Source: Pseudomonas abietaniphila (GTDB lineage: Bacteria > Pseudomonadota > Gammaproteobacteria > Pseudomonadales > Pseudomonadaceae). From it: a stretch of 64,000 bases of DNA. The stretch lies in assembly GCF_039697315.1 (NCBI RefSeq), contig NZ_CP155619.1:5394001-5458000 (forward strand). Reading direction: 5' to 3'. Below, piece after piece: positions 9,272 to 18,569 of this stretch. Position numbers and translations under genes: made by a program. A model generated the notes under the pieces. It was not told the origin of the DNA, ran no database searches, and was given only the letters and a program-made list of their open reading frames with translations. Numbering within the stretch: position 1 is the first letter of the stretch; each line of letters opens with the position of its first letter.

Positions 9272-11470
9272 ATGGCGAGCAACAAGAACAAACAATTCAA
9301 GGTGAACGCCTTGGCAGCACTGGTGGCAACGGTCGCCTGTCACGGCCTGGCATGGGCAGAGGATGCCCCCGCCAAGCCTGCGAAAGGCTCAGCGATTCAG
9401 CTGCAGAACTCGGTGATCACCGGGGAATCACTGGCGGTTGAACCCGACGTTGGCTACCAGGCGAAGAACAGCACCGCGGGCACCAAAACCAGCACTCCAT
9501 TATCCGAAACGCCGCGTTCTGTATCGGTGGTGACACGTCAGCGCATTCAGGATCAGGGCTCGCAAACCCTCACCGATATCCTCGGTTACGTACCCGGCAT
9601 CTTCGCGCCGCCGTTTGCGGTAGGTGATGGCCTGGCGGGCGACCTGTTCTCCATTCGCGGCTACAACGCCACCGACTATGGCTACGGCCTGCTCAAGGAC
9701 GGCCTGCGTCTGCAAGGCAACCGTTACGACACCACCACCGAACCGTACGGCCTGGAGCGCACCGAAGTGTTCCGCGGCCCGAGCTCGATTCTGTACGGCG
9801 AAAACGCCCCGGGCGGTCTGGTCAACCTGGTCAGCAAACGCCCGACCGAAACCGCCCAGGGCGAAGCCAAGTTCTCTTATGGCAGCAACAACCGTCGCCA
9901 ACTGGGCCTCGACGTGTCCGGCCCTCTGACCGACGACAACCGCATTCTGGGCCGTGTGGTGATGCTGGGTCGCAACGCCGACACGCAGGTCGACTCGGTG
10001 CCGGACGATCGTCTGTACATCGCACCGTCCATGACCTTCAACTTCGATGAAGACACGTCGCTGACGTTGCTGTCCACCTACCAGCGCGACCGTACCCAGC
10101 TGCTGCTCGGTTACCCGGCGGCCGGTACTTTGCTGAACAACGTCAATGGCAAGATCGGCAAGGACCAGTACAACGGCAACCCGAACTGGGACGACTTCGA
10201 GCGTGAGGCGTGGAGCCTGGGTTACGAGTTCAGCCATCAGATCAACGACACCTGGCAGTTCCGCCAGAACTCGCGCTTCATGGAGTCCCGGATCGACCGC
10301 CATGAAACCTGGCCGAACAACCTGAACAACGCCGGTTTTGGCAGCATCCTGACCAGCACCGCGTATGACCGTGACAACAAGTCCCTGGCGTACTCGCTGG
10401 ACAACCAGTTCGAAGGTCACTTCACGTCCGGCGCGCTGGAAAACACCGTGTTGCTGGGCGCCAGCTACGACCGTACTTCGTTCAACCAGGATTGGGCGGC
10501 GGGCAACGGCGGTACGTACAACGCCTTCAACCCGGTGTTCCCGGCCGGGAATCCGCGGATGATCGCGACGATCCAGAACTCGCAGCTGGACCAGCAAATG
10601 TACGGTCTGTACAGCCAGCTTCAGAGCAAGTACGACAACTGGATTTTCCTGCTGGGCGGCCGCCAGGACTTCGTCAACAGCAAATACCGTAACCGCGCGG
10701 GCACGACCAGTGGCTTGGCCGACCTGGATGGCTGGGATCACCGTTTCAGCTGGCAGACCGGTCTGATGTACCAGTTCGAAAACGGTATCTCGCCTTACGT
10801 CAGCTACTCGACGGCCTTCACCCCGGTGCAGCAGTCCTCGCAGCCCAACGGCGAACTGCTCGACCCGATCCTCAGTCACCAGTACGAAGCGGGTCTGAAG
10901 TTTGAGCCGGCCGGCTGGAATACCACCTTCAGCGCCGCTGTGTTCCAGCTGACCAAGACCCATGACGTGGTTGCAGGCAGCAACGGTTTCAGTCGTCAGG
11001 TGGGCGAGAGCGAGTCGAAGGGCATCGAACTGGAGGCCAACAGCGATATCACCAAGAACCTCAGCCTGACGGCGTCTTACACCTATACCGACGCGCGCGT
11101 GACCAAGGATGCGCCGGGGTCGTTGGTGGAGGATCACCAGTTGACGGGGATTCCGCGTAACCAGGCGTCCGGTTGGGCGACCTACCGTTTCCTCGATGGC
11201 CCACTGAGCGGTTTCCGTCTGGGAGGCGGTGTGCGTTATTTCGACAACACCTTTGCATACACCTCGCCGACCTTGTACGGCAAGTTGAAAACCGGCGATG
11301 TGACGCTGGTGGATGCGTTGGTGGGGTATGACATCGACAAGCACTGGTCGGTGGATGTGAACGCGAAGAACCTCTTCGACAAGGAGTACGTCAGTGGTTG
11401 CAACAACGCAGGTCGTTGCTACTGGGGCGAGGAGCGTACAGTCATGGGGACGGTTGCGTTCCGCTGGTAA
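9272..11470 (+). CDS. TonB-dependent siderophore receptor (FhuA-like)
   Basis: Outer-membrane ferric-siderophore transporter, 732 aa. The start is the ATG at 9272 after AAGGGAGGGGG; the open frame further upstream has no signal sequence. There is a signal peptide (about residues 1-31, ending AWAED), a plug domain with SETPRSVSVVTRQRI and the segment around EVFRGPSSILYGENAPGG, then a 22-strand-type barrel ending in FRW with a terminal aromatic residue as usual for this family. It lacks the extra N-terminal signalling domain seen in FpvA-type receptors, so it should not control a sigma/anti-sigma pair directly. The position beside the synthetase suggests that it takes up that siderophore. It has its own Fur-like site and terminator. 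Confidence 0.9.
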   Translation: MASNKNKQFKVNALAALVATVACHGLAWAEDAPAKPAKGSAIQLQNSVITGESLAVEPDVGYQAKNSTAGTKTSTPLSETPRSVSVVTRQRIQDQGSQTLTDILGYVPGIFAPPFAVGDGLAGDLFSIRGYNATDYGYGLLKDGLRLQGNRYDTTTEPYGLERTEVFRGPSSILYGENAPGGLVNLVSKRPTETAQGEAKFSYGSNNRRQLGLDVSGPLTDDNRILGRVVMLGRNADTQVDSVPDDRLYIAPSMTFNFDEDTSLTLLSTYQRDRTQLLLGYPAAGTLLNNVNGKIGKDQYNGNPNWDDFEREAWSLGYEFSHQINDTWQFRQNSRFMESRIDRHETWPNNLNNAGFGSILTSTAYDRDNKSLAYSLDNQFEGHFTSGALENTVLLGASYDRTSFNQDWAAGNGGTYNAFNPVFPAGNPRMIATIQNSQLDQQMYGLYSQLQSKYDNWIFLLGGRQDFVNSKYRNRAGTTSGLADLDGWDHRFSWQTGLMYQFENGISPYVSYSTAFTPVQQSSQPNGELLDPILSHQYEAGLKFEPAGWNTTFSAAVFQLTKTHDVVAGSNGFSRQVGESESKGIELEANSDITKNLSLTASYTYTDARVTKDAPGSLVEDHQLTGIPRNQASGWATYRFLDGPLSGFRLGGGVRYFDNTFAYTSPTLYGKLKTGDVTLVDALVGYDIDKHWSVDVNAKNLFDKEYVSGCNNAGRCYWGEERTVMGTVAFRW

Positions 11471-11497
11471 TGCTTGAGTTTTAGACGTTGGGAAGAG

Positions 11498-11529
11498 GGG
11501 CAGACCGGTCAACGTGTCTGCCCTTTTTT
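11498..11529 (+). terminator. Rho-independent terminator after TonB receptor
   Basis: GGGCAGA (11498-11504) pairs with TCTGCCC (11517-11523), followed by six Ts. It closes the receptor transcript 28 bp after the stop codon. Confidence 0.85.
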
Positions 11530-11814
11530 ATGGCTGGAATTTGGGCGGAGCTGGTCGGCTTGAGATGTTCGCGGGCCTCTGTCGAAGCAATCGGAGGTTA
11601 CGACGGTCGCGAAGGCTTTCTTCCTGAGGTTTCCCGGATTGCGTGTACATCCGTCATCAGCAAGCTGACTCCCACAGGCCTGAGGTGCGCGACAGATCCA
11701 ATAGACACGGAGCTTCTGGCCCTGCGTGCCCAAGCGAAGCGAGGCACCCTTAGCAGGCAGGTAAATGTCTCCCGTCTAAACTCATCTCTCCATTCCAAAC
11801 GTTGGAGAGCCGAC
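11530..11814. other. Intergenic region with a solitary REP relic
   Basis: No convincing gene. An open frame runs through it into the VOC gene but has no start signal or recognisable protein sequence. At 11593-11604 it carries GGAGGTTACGAC followed by GGTCGCGAAGGC, the core of the REP repeat found in the arrays at 18.1-20.0 kb, so it is probably a decayed single insertion of the same element. Confidence 0.5.
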
Positions 11815-12294
11815 ATGGTCGCGAAGAATACAGTCTGTCTCTGGTACGAAGGCGATGCCGAGGACGCGGCGAGCTTTTATGCGAAGACGTTCCCTGATAG
11901 CGCGGTCACTGCTGCTCATCCGGCGCCCGGGGATTATCCCTCGGGCAAGGAGGGCGATGTGATTACCGTCGAGTTCACAGTCATGGGCATCCCCTGCATC
12001 GGGCTGAACGGCGGGCCGGTGTTCAAGCACAACGAGGCGTTTTCCTTTCAGGTCGCAACCGAGGATCAGGCGGAGACGGACCGCTACTGGAACGCGATAG
12101 TCGGCAATGGCGGCGAGGCCAGCGTCTGCGGTTGGTGCAAAGACAAATGGGGCATATCGTGGCAGATCACCCCGCGCGTGCTGACCGAAGCGATTACCCA
12201 CCCTGACCGGGCCGCAGCCAAGCGTGCGTTCAACGCAATGATGGGCATGACACGGATTGACGTGGCTGCCATCGAAGCCGCGCTCAAGGGATAA
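11815..12294 (+). CDS. VOC-fold protein of the PhnB/3-demethylubiquinone methyltransferase-like family
   Basis: 159-aa cytoplasmic protein of the vicinal-oxygen-chelate superfamily. The ATG at 11815 follows GGAG with good spacing. Typical family features are YEGDAEDAASFYAKTFPDS at the N-terminus, GDVITVEFTVMGIPCIGLNGGP, and a C-terminal CGWCKDKWGISWQITP segment. Members are usually annotated as PhnB-like or glyoxalase-like; their reaction is mostly unknown. It stands alone ahead of the GlxA-type regulator, and nothing nearby identifies a substrate. Confidence 0.85.
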   Translation: MVAKNTVCLWYEGDAEDAASFYAKTFPDSAVTAAHPAPGDYPSGKEGDVITVEFTVMGIPCIGLNGGPVFKHNEAFSFQVATEDQAETDRYWNAIVGNGGEASVCGWCKDKWGISWQITPRVLTEAITHPDRAAAKRAFNAMMGMTRIDVAAIEAALKG

Positions 12295-12476
12295 CAGCGC
12301 TTTCTGTCGCAGGCCATCACTTTGAGATAACCTCGGCGCTCCTCGCGCACTGATGTCAGGTTTGCCTGAAGCGAGTGCGACAGGGCAAGGGCAAATGTGA
12401 GCAGCACAAGAACGTTGATCGTTTGGAAAAACACGCGGAGCGAGCGTTGAGCGAGAGAAGAGAGTTCAGCGGCGGC

Positions 12477-13460
12477 ATGAAGGGCAAGAACCTTCGCTAT
12501 CTGGAGGCGCATCGGCGGCTGCCTTGTACGCACACGCGGACGGGTTTTCTGCTGCTCGAACACTTCTCGCTCCCGGCGTTCACTCAGGCGCTGGACACAA
12601 TTGTCACCGCCAATCTGCTGCGTCCTACGCTGTTTTCTTCCAGAACGTTCGGCTTGCAGGAAGGCGAGGTCATCAGCGATCTGGGGCTGGTCATCCGGCC
12701 CGACGCCCGCCTTGAACTGCCCGCGCTCAAAGACCTCGATCTGCTGGTGATCTGTGGTGGCTACCGCACGGAACTCAAAGCCGACGACGCGCTGATCACG
12801 CTGCTGATCACCGCCGCCGACTTGGGCATCACTCTCGCCGGGTTATGGAACGGGGCGTGGTTTCTCGGTGCAGCGGGCCTGCTCGAAGGCTACCGTTGCG
12901 CGATTCACCCCGAACACCGTCCCGCACTCGCCGAGATCTCAAAAGTCACCCACGTGACCAGCGAGCCCTTTGTCGTGGACCGCGACCGGCTCACGGCGTC
13001 CAGTCCATCCGGCGCCTTCCACATGGCCCTGGAATGGATCAAGGGCCTGCACGACAAGGCGCTGGTCGAAGGCATCGAAGACATCCTGTCGTTCGAGGAG
13101 TCGCGCTATCGGCGCATCAAGCCGAGCCGGCACATCTCGGTCAGCGCACCGCTCAAGGAAGTCGTCAAACTGATGGACGCCAACCTTGAGGAACCGCTGG
13201 AGATGGACCAACTGGCGGTTTACGCAGGGCGCTCGCGCCGGCAGATCGAGCGCCTGTTCAAAGAACAGTTGGGCACCACGCCGCAGCGTTATTACCTGGA
13301 GCTGCGCATCACCGAAGCACGACGGCTGCTGCAGCACACTGAGCTCTCTCAGGTCGAAGTCCTCGTCGCCTGCGGTTTCGTCTCCCCCAGCCACTTCAGC
13401 AAGTGCTACAGCGCCTATTTCGGCTACCGGCCTTCCAAGGAAACGCGGCTGGTGAAGTGA
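12477..13460 (+). CDS. GlxA-type AraC-family transcriptional regulator
   Basis: 327-aa DNA-binding regulator with an N-terminal DJ-1/PfpI-like (class-I glutamine amidotransferase) domain, residues about 20-190, and a C-terminal AraC double helix-turn-helix (about 235-325, with SRRQIERLFKEQLG and GFVSPSHFSKCYSAYFG). The start ATG at 12477 follows a purine-rich stretch; the longer upstream open frame has no family resemblance. The elbow reads AGLWNGAWFLG, so the nucleophile cysteine of true PfpI proteases is replaced by asparagine, as in many regulators of this family (GbdR, CdhR, ArgR), where the domain senses a ligand. The target is unknown; candidates are the VOC gene before it or the hydrolase after it. 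Confidence 0.88.
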   Translation: MKGKNLRYLEAHRRLPCTHTRTGFLLLEHFSLPAFTQALDTIVTANLLRPTLFSSRTFGLQEGEVISDLGLVIRPDARLELPALKDLDLLVICGGYRTELKADDALITLLITAADLGITLAGLWNGAWFLGAAGLLEGYRCAIHPEHRPALAEISKVTHVTSEPFVVDRDRLTASSPSGAFHMALEWIKGLHDKALVEGIEDILSFEESRYRRIKPSRHISVSAPLKEVVKLMDANLEEPLEMDQLAVYAGRSRRQIERLFKEQLGTTPQRYYLELRITEARRLLQHTELSQVEVLVACGFVSPSHFSKCYSAYFGYRPSKETRLVK

Positions 13461-13474
13461 TGCCGTCTCTGGCT

Positions 13475-14284
13475 TCACGCCGATAGCTTGCTTCTCAGCG
13501 TGGACACGAACCCACCAATAATGGCCGCCAGTTCCACGGGGGACTCCAGAGGTGATAAATGGCCTGTGCCGGCCAGTTCATGGAAATCCGCGTGGGGGAT
13601 GTTCGGGAGCAGGTGCGCTTTCAGCGTCGCAACCGAATCGACCTGATCCCTCTCTCCTGCAATCACCACGGTCGGGACGTTGATCGCCTGAACCTGATGC
13701 GTAATGTCCTCCTGGCTGATCGACTGCGGCCACGCGATCTTTGCCTCGGCCGTGCCGCGCAGACTGTCCTCTATCACCTGCCGCCGTTGTTCGGGGCTCA
13801 ATGGTCTGGACGTCAGCATGTGCTCGATGGCCAGGCCCACGGAGGCCTCGGACACGTAGGCGCTCGCCATCGCAGCTTTGGCTTCTTCAGGCATTTGAAG
13901 GGCCCCTGGAGGCGCGGGCGCTACCAGCACCAGGCCCGCGAGTCCACTGGGACGCTGCGAGGCCAGCAGTTGCGCAATTTTTCCGCCCATGGAATGCCCG
14001 ATCAACACGTAGTTATCCAGCTCAAGTGCTGAAACGACCGCTGCGACATCGGCGGCATAGTCGCTCAAGTTATAGCCGACAGGCCCGTCTGAAGAGGGCA
14101 TCGTCACAGAACTTCCCCAGCCCCTCAGATCCGGCCTGACAATCCGGCAGGTGATCGGCAGAGCGTCAACGACCGCGTTCCAGGTGCGCGATGAGCCGCC
14201 CCAGTAGTGCAGGAATACCAGAGCCGGGGCACCTGTTCCCTGATCTTCGACATGAATACGAACGCCATTTGAATCCACGTGCAT
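13475..14284 (-). CDS. Alpha/beta-fold hydrolase
   Basis: 269-aa soluble hydrolase. It carries the oxyanion-hole segment FLHYWGGSSRTW, the nucleophile elbow GHSMGG with Ser98, an acid in GERDQVDS and the catalytic His242 in AGTGHLSP, so the triad is complete. The sequence resembles small esterases, haloperoxidase-like enzymes and lactonases of the alpha/beta superfamily, without enough detail to name a substrate. It is convergent with the GlxA-type regulator (14 bp apart) and divergent from the LysR gene at 14400, which is the likeliest regulator. Confidence 0.87.
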   Translation of the reverse strand: MHVDSNGVRIHVEDQGTGAPALVFLHYWGGSSRTWNAVVDALPITCRIVRPDLRGWGSSVTMPSSDGPVGYNLSDYAADVAAVVSALELDNYVLIGHSMGGKIAQLLASQRPSGLAGLVLVAPAPPGALQMPEEAKAAMASAYVSEASVGLAIEHMLTSRPLSPEQRRQVIEDSLRGTAEAKIAWPQSISQEDITHQVQAINVPTVVIAGERDQVDSVATLKAHLLPNIPHADFHELAGTGHLSPLESPVELAAIIGGFVSTLRSKLSA

Positions 14285-14399
14285 CGTCCACCTCTCAACG
14301 TTGAATGTTCAGGTGGGGATCGTAAATTAAGGCGCTCAGCGCGATAATCCGCACATTCCTATCATCAATCGATCGCCTGGTTATCGACTGGAGGCTCTC

Positions 14400-15308
14400 T
14401 TGGATCGTTTCACCAGCCTCAACGTTTTTGTTGCCGCCATCGAGGACGGCAGCCTGGTGGCGGCCGGTCGGCGGTTCGGCTTGTCAGCCTCCATGGCCGG
14501 AAAACACGTGAGTGCGCTGGAGTCGCAACTGGGGGTGAGGCTGCTGCAACGCAGTACGCGTCATCTGAGCACGACCGAGGCGGGTCAGGCGTATTACCTG
14601 CGTTGCAAACAGATCCTTGATGCCTTCGACGAAGCCAATCACGAAGCGAGCGATGCCGGCAGCGGTGTACGGGGTACCTTGCGCATCGCGGTACCGGTCA
14701 CCTTTGGCGCGCTGCACGTGGGGCCGGTCATCGCTCGCTTACTGCGTGATTTTCCCGATATCAATGCCGACGTTGTCGCCGATGATCGCTATGTCGATCT
14801 GCACGCGGCCGGCATCGACGTCGCCATCCGCATCGGGCAACTCGCGGACTCTTCGCTGATTGCACGACGGCTGGGCGTGTGTCGGATGGTGCTTTGCGCA
14901 TCGCCTGAATTCATCGAGCGACACGGCCTGCCGGTGCACCCGAATGACGCGCGCAGCCTGCCGCGCCTGGCGTTCAGCGAGGCTGTGTCGGCGGATGGCT
15001 GGACGGTGAGCGATGTCGACAACAGGCTTCATGTCATCGATGGCCCGCTGCGCATGCGTGCAAACAACATGCAGGTGCTGGTGTCTGCGGCGCTCTCGGG
15101 TCTCGGTATCGCCTACGGACCGACCTTCGTGTTCGGTCAACACTTGCGCGCCGGGTCACTGGTTCAAGTCTTGCCCACGTTTACGCCCTCCGAGCTGGCG
15201 ATTCATGCGGTGTTCCCGACGGCCCGATACGTGCCGGCCAAGGTGCGGTGCTTCATCGATTACGTGACAGAGGCGTTTGCAGGCGAGCCGGAGTGGGACC
15301 GGTTTTAG
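14400..15308 (+). CDS. LysR-family transcriptional regulator
   Basis: 302-aa regulator with an N-terminal winged helix-turn-helix (residues 1-60, SLVAAGRRFGLSASMAGKHV) and a C-terminal effector-binding domain (about 90-295). It starts with TTG at 14400, giving the family-typical MDRFTSLNVF; no ATG fits. It is divergent from the alpha/beta hydrolase gene with a 115-bp shared intergenic region, the classical arrangement for a LysR protein and its target. The effector is unknown. Confidence 0.9.
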   Translation: MDRFTSLNVFVAAIEDGSLVAAGRRFGLSASMAGKHVSALESQLGVRLLQRSTRHLSTTEAGQAYYLRCKQILDAFDEANHEASDAGSGVRGTLRIAVPVTFGALHVGPVIARLLRDFPDINADVVADDRYVDLHAAGIDVAIRIGQLADSSLIARRLGVCRMVLCASPEFIERHGLPVHPNDARSLPRLAFSEAVSADGWTVSDVDNRLHVIDGPLRMRANNMQVLVSAALSGLGIAYGPTFVFGQHLRAGSLVQVLPTFTPSELAIHAVFPTARYVPAKVRCFIDYVTEAFAGEPEWDRF

Positions 15309-15424
15309 CACGGTCGCCCCGGAGGGTCCGGGCAGTGGATTCAGGGCGCAAAGCAGGCAAGGCATTGAAAGTCGGGCTGGCGTTTGACGGATTATCCGAC
15401 GTACGAACTGTCGCGGCCTGGCGT

Positions 15425-16336
15425 CTAAAGCGTCATGTCCCGTGATGCCTGTTCGAATCGCTCGACCAGAAAGTCCAGCAGGGCTCGTACACGAGGGGCC
15501 AGGTAGCGGTTGCGAGGATACAGCGCATGCACCGGCGCTTCGGCGGTTTGCCAGTCAGTCATCACCAAGCTCAGGCGACCGGCGGCGAGGTCAGCGCTGA
15601 CGTCCCAGATCGACTTGAGGGCAATGCCGTGGCCGTCGATTGCCCACTGCCGAGCCAGCGAGCCGTCGTTGGTCTCCCGCGCGGCCTCCATCGGCACCTT
15701 GAACAGCTTCACTTCCTCCCCTCGTTGCAGGCGCCATTCGCTGGACCAGCCTGATTGTCCGGCGACGATATGGTCAAAATCTGCCAGTTGGTCGGGGTGC
15801 TTTGGTGTGCCTTTGCGTTGCAGGTAACCCGGTGCGGCGCACAGCACGCGGCGATTGGCCGCCAACGGCCGCGCGATCAGCGAGCTGTCGGGCGGCACGC
15901 CGAAGCGAATCACCAGGTCGACCTCGTCGGCGATCAGGTGTGACAGTGAGTCGGACAGCAACAGTGCGGGCACGACCTGGGGATACAGGGCAGTAAAGGC
16001 GTCCAGCCAGGGATTGAGCACGTGGCGGCCGAAATCCGAGGTCGCGGAGATACGGATCTTGCCGCGAATCTCTTTCTTCTCGGCGGACAGTGCCGCGCGG
16101 GCATCGTCCAGCGCCTGCAACGCCTGGCGGCAATGCTGCAGATAAAGCCGGCCTTCATCAGTCAGCCTTAATTGACGCGTGGTTCGCTCGAAAAGGCGCG
16201 TGGAGAGAGAGGCTTCGAGCTTGAGCAGACGTGCGCTGGCGGCGGCCGGTGACAGGCCCAGCTTGCGGCCGGCTGCGGAAAGGCCGCCGAGTTGGGCCGC
16301 TTCGACAAACAGGCGAATGGCTTCGAGGTTGTCCAT
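15425..16336 (-). CDS. LysR-family transcriptional regulator, divergent from ene-reductase
   Basis: 303-aa LysR protein of the CrgA-like subgroup: helix-turn-helix GLSAAGRKLGLSPAAASARL at residues about 18-37, RLFERTTRQLRLTDEG linker, and a substrate-binding domain with SDFGRHVLNPWLDAF and VIRFGVPPDSSLIARPL. It is divergent from the old-yellow-enzyme gene with 110 bp between the two starts, so it most likely controls that gene and itself in response to an electrophile or aromatic effector. Confidence 0.92.
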   Translation of the reverse strand: MDNLEAIRLFVEAAQLGGLSAAGRKLGLSPAAASARLLKLEASLSTRLFERTTRQLRLTDEGRLYLQHCRQALQALDDARAALSAEKKEIRGKIRISATSDFGRHVLNPWLDAFTALYPQVVPALLLSDSLSHLIADEVDLVIRFGVPPDSSLIARPLAANRRVLCAAPGYLQRKGTPKHPDQLADFDHIVAGQSGWSSEWRLQRGEEVKLFKVPMEAARETNDGSLARQWAIDGHGIALKSIWDVSADLAAGRLSLVMTDWQTAEAPVHALYPRNRYLAPRVRALLDFLVERFEQASRDMTL

Positions 16337-16368
16337 GATTCTTCCGCTATTTTTGAAAATCCATCAAA

Positions 16369-16384
16369 GATTAGCCCAATTATC
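16369..16384 (+). promoter_or_regulatory. Possible LysR operator in the ene-reductase promoter
   Basis: GATTAGCCCAATTATC is an imperfect dyad (GATTA...TTATC) located in the middle of the divergent intergenic region between the LysR and ene-reductase genes. Position and AT-rich dyad suit a LysR-type site; this is inference only. Confidence 0.3.
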
Positions 16385-16446
16385 AAATGCAGTCCTCGAA
16401 CGCAGACTGAGCCCATTACCTTTTTCTGGCTCAGGAAACTTTCACC

Positions 16447-17571
16447 ATGAAGACCCCAGCGACACTGTTTACCCCGATCGCCTTCGCGGGCCTCACTGCA
16501 CCGCACCGTGTGGTGATGGCGCCCATGACCCGCGCCCGCAGCAGTCAGCCCGGCGACATCCCCAATGCACTTAACGCTCAGTATTACGCTCAGCGTGCAT
16601 CGGCGGCGTTGATCGTCACCGAGGCCTCGCAGATTTCCCCGCAGGGCAAGGGCTACTCCTTTACCCCCGGCATCCATAACGATGCGCAGCAGGAAGGCTG
16701 GCGCGGCGTGACCGAGGCGGTGCATGCCGAAGGCGGTCGCATCTTCCTGCAACTGTGGCACGTGGGGCGTATGTCCCATCCTGACTTCCACGGGGGAGCG
16801 TTGCCCGTGGCGCCCTCCGCAGAGCCGTTCGAAGGGCAGATCTGGAAATTGGACCCGGCGACCGGGCAGGGTGCGATGGTGGACTCCCCGACACCTCGGG
16901 CGTTGAGCCGGCGCGAGATTGCGCAGATTGTCGATGATTTCCGTCAAGCCGCACGCCGGGCCATGCTCGCCGGATTCGACGGCGTTGAGGTCCATGGCGC
17001 CAATGGCTATCTGGTGGATCAGTTCTTGCGCACCACGTCCAACACGCGGACCGACGAATACGGAGGCTCGCGCAGCAATCGCCTGCGTTTTCTGCGGGAG
17101 GTGATCGACGCGATCAGCGATGAAATCGGTGCCGAACGCACGGCCATTCGCCTGGCGCCGTTCCTGACGGCCCGTGGTATGGACTGTCCGGACATTCTTC
17201 CGACGATCCTCGAAGCCGTCGAATACCTGCAAGGAAAGGGCATCGGTTATCTGCACCTGGTCGAAGCCGACTGGGACGACGCGCCGGTGTTCACCGAGGC
17301 CTTCCGCCAGGCGATTCGCGAGCGCTTCACCGGCCCGATCATCGTGGCCGGTAACTACGACAAGGCCCGTGCCGAGTGGGTCATCGCCCAGGGTTATGCC
17401 GACCTGGTGGCGTTTGGCAGGCCGTTCGTGGGCAATCCCGACCTGCCAGCCCGTCTGGAACACGACCTGCCGCTGACACCGCTCGATCCCGCCACCTTGT
17501 TCGGCGGGTCGGCTCAGGGTTACAGCGATTACCCCGCCGCTCGCACAGGAGAAGCTGCATGCGCTCGCTGA
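16447..17571 (+). CDS. NADH:flavin oxidoreductase, old yellow enzyme family (NemA/XenB-like)
   Basis: 374-aa FMN-dependent TIM-barrel reductase that uses NAD(P)H to reduce activated C=C bonds and nitro compounds. Visible family features are PHRVVMAPMTRARS (FMN site), QLWHVGRMSHPDF, the substrate-anion-binding pair in VHGANGYLVDQFLR near residue 184, NTRTDEYGGS and the C-terminal phosphate loop VAFGRPFVGNPDLP. The start ATG is preceded by a short leader after the divergent LysR promoter. The stop overlaps the start of the next gene by 13 bp, so the two form an operon. Confidence 0.93.
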   Translation: MKTPATLFTPIAFAGLTAPHRVVMAPMTRARSSQPGDIPNALNAQYYAQRASAALIVTEASQISPQGKGYSFTPGIHNDAQQEGWRGVTEAVHAEGGRIFLQLWHVGRMSHPDFHGGALPVAPSAEPFEGQIWKLDPATGQGAMVDSPTPRALSRREIAQIVDDFRQAARRAMLAGFDGVEVHGANGYLVDQFLRTTSNTRTDEYGGSRSNRLRFLREVIDAISDEIGAERTAIRLAPFLTARGMDCPDILPTILEAVEYLQGKGIGYLHLVEADWDDAPVFTEAFRQAIRERFTGPIIVAGNYDKARAEWVIAQGYADLVAFGRPFVGNPDLPARLEHDLPLTPLDPATLFGGSAQGYSDYPAARTGEAACAR

Positions 17572-18101
17572 TCACCGGCCTGTTGGCCGTCGCCCTCACC
17601 GCCACCGTGCTCACCCAACCTGCCGTCGCCGCCGAGCCGGCCCTGATCACCCCGAAGGTGCTGATCGCCGATCCTGGCGCAACACCCGAGCAGGTTCAGG
17701 CACAAACCCTCGCTGCCCGCCGTTACGCGACGTTCTGGTCGTCGGGCGATCCGGCGTTGGCCCGCGAAGCGCTGGCGCCCGACTTCATGGACCGGGCGTT
17801 GCCGCCAGGCCGCCCCCAAGGCATCGCCGGACCGCTGGCCGCGTCCAGCGCGTTCCATGGCACAGTGCCGGACCTGAACTGCGAGGTGCAACAGATGATC
17901 GTCACTGGAGACCGCGTGGTTTCGCACCTGCGTTTCACCGGGCATTTCACCGGGACGTTCAACGGCGTGAAGGGAAAAGGCCAGGCAGTGAACTTCATCG
18001 CGACCGACATCTACCGCATTGCCGACGGCCGGATTGCCGAGAACTGGCACCTGGAAGACAACCTGACGTTCCTGCAACAGATCGGAGTTATCGCCCGTTA
18101 G
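17559..18101 (+). CDS. Secreted SnoaL-like/NTF2-fold protein
   Basis: 180-aa protein with an N-terminal signal peptide (MRSLITGLLAVALTATVL..., cleavage near AVAAEP) and a SnoaL-like NTF2 fold: RRYATFWSSGDPALAREALAPDF, RFTGHFTGTFNGVKGKG and IYRIADGRIAENWHLEDN. SnoaL proteins include polyketide ester cyclases and many small-molecule hydrolases or isomerases; the export signal suggests a periplasmic role. The ATG at 17559 lies inside the end of the ene-reductase gene with AGGAGA just before it, so it is translationally coupled. Substrate unknown. Confidence 0.85.
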   Translation: MRSLITGLLAVALTATVLTQPAVAAEPALITPKVLIADPGATPEQVQAQTLAARRYATFWSSGDPALAREALAPDFMDRALPPGRPQGIAGPLAASSAFHGTVPDLNCEVQQMIVTGDRVVSHLRFTGHFTGTFNGVKGKGQAVNFIATDIYRIADGRIAENWHLEDNLTFLQQIGVIAR

Positions 18102-18569
18102 TCCCATGCGTTTGCTGCCGTCACAACCTCCGATGTCTCCCACGGGGGCTAACTAAACCAAGCCACCACAGCCGCCGCAATCTCTGTAGGAGCTGCTGGA
18201 GGTTACGACAGTGGCGAATGCGGTGGGGCAGTAACATCACCGGTGACTGACCCACCGCTTTCGCTGCCGTCGTAACCTCCGACGTCTCCTACACGAACCG
18301 GGCAGCCCCGTGATGTTCTGCCCGCCGCAAAACCTGTGGGAGCTGCTGGAGGTTACGACAGTGGCGAATGCGGTGGGGGCAGTAACATCACCGATGACTG
18401 ATCCACCGCGTTCGCTGCCGTCGTAACCTCCGACGTCTCCTACACGAACCGGGCAGACCCGAGATGTCATGCCGCCGCAAAACCTGTGGGAGCTGCTGGA
18501 GGTTACGACAGTGGCGAATGCTTGCTCGGCAGCACCTGCGTTCTTCAGCCGTTCGATATCGTCACGCGT
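18102..18569. repeat. REP/REPIN array, 150-bp period (upstream of RAYT)
   Basis: No gene. The repeat arm containing GGAGGTTACGACAGTGGCG, preceded by GGAGCTGCT, begins at 18184, 18334 and 18484, exactly 150 bp apart. Between these, inverted arms containing GCCGTCGTAACCTCCGACG lie near 18257 and 18408, and a degenerate inverted arm lies near 18105. Each forward/inverted pair can form a long hairpin, the structure called a REPIN. The inverted arm, read on the minus strand, has CGTCG and CGACG flanking a GAGGTTA loop. Confidence 0.85.

Noticed and set aside
11488..11814. N-terminal extension of the VOC protein from 11488
   Set aside because: It would begin within the terminator and run through a REP relic; the ATG at 11815 has a proper ribosome-binding site and family-like start.
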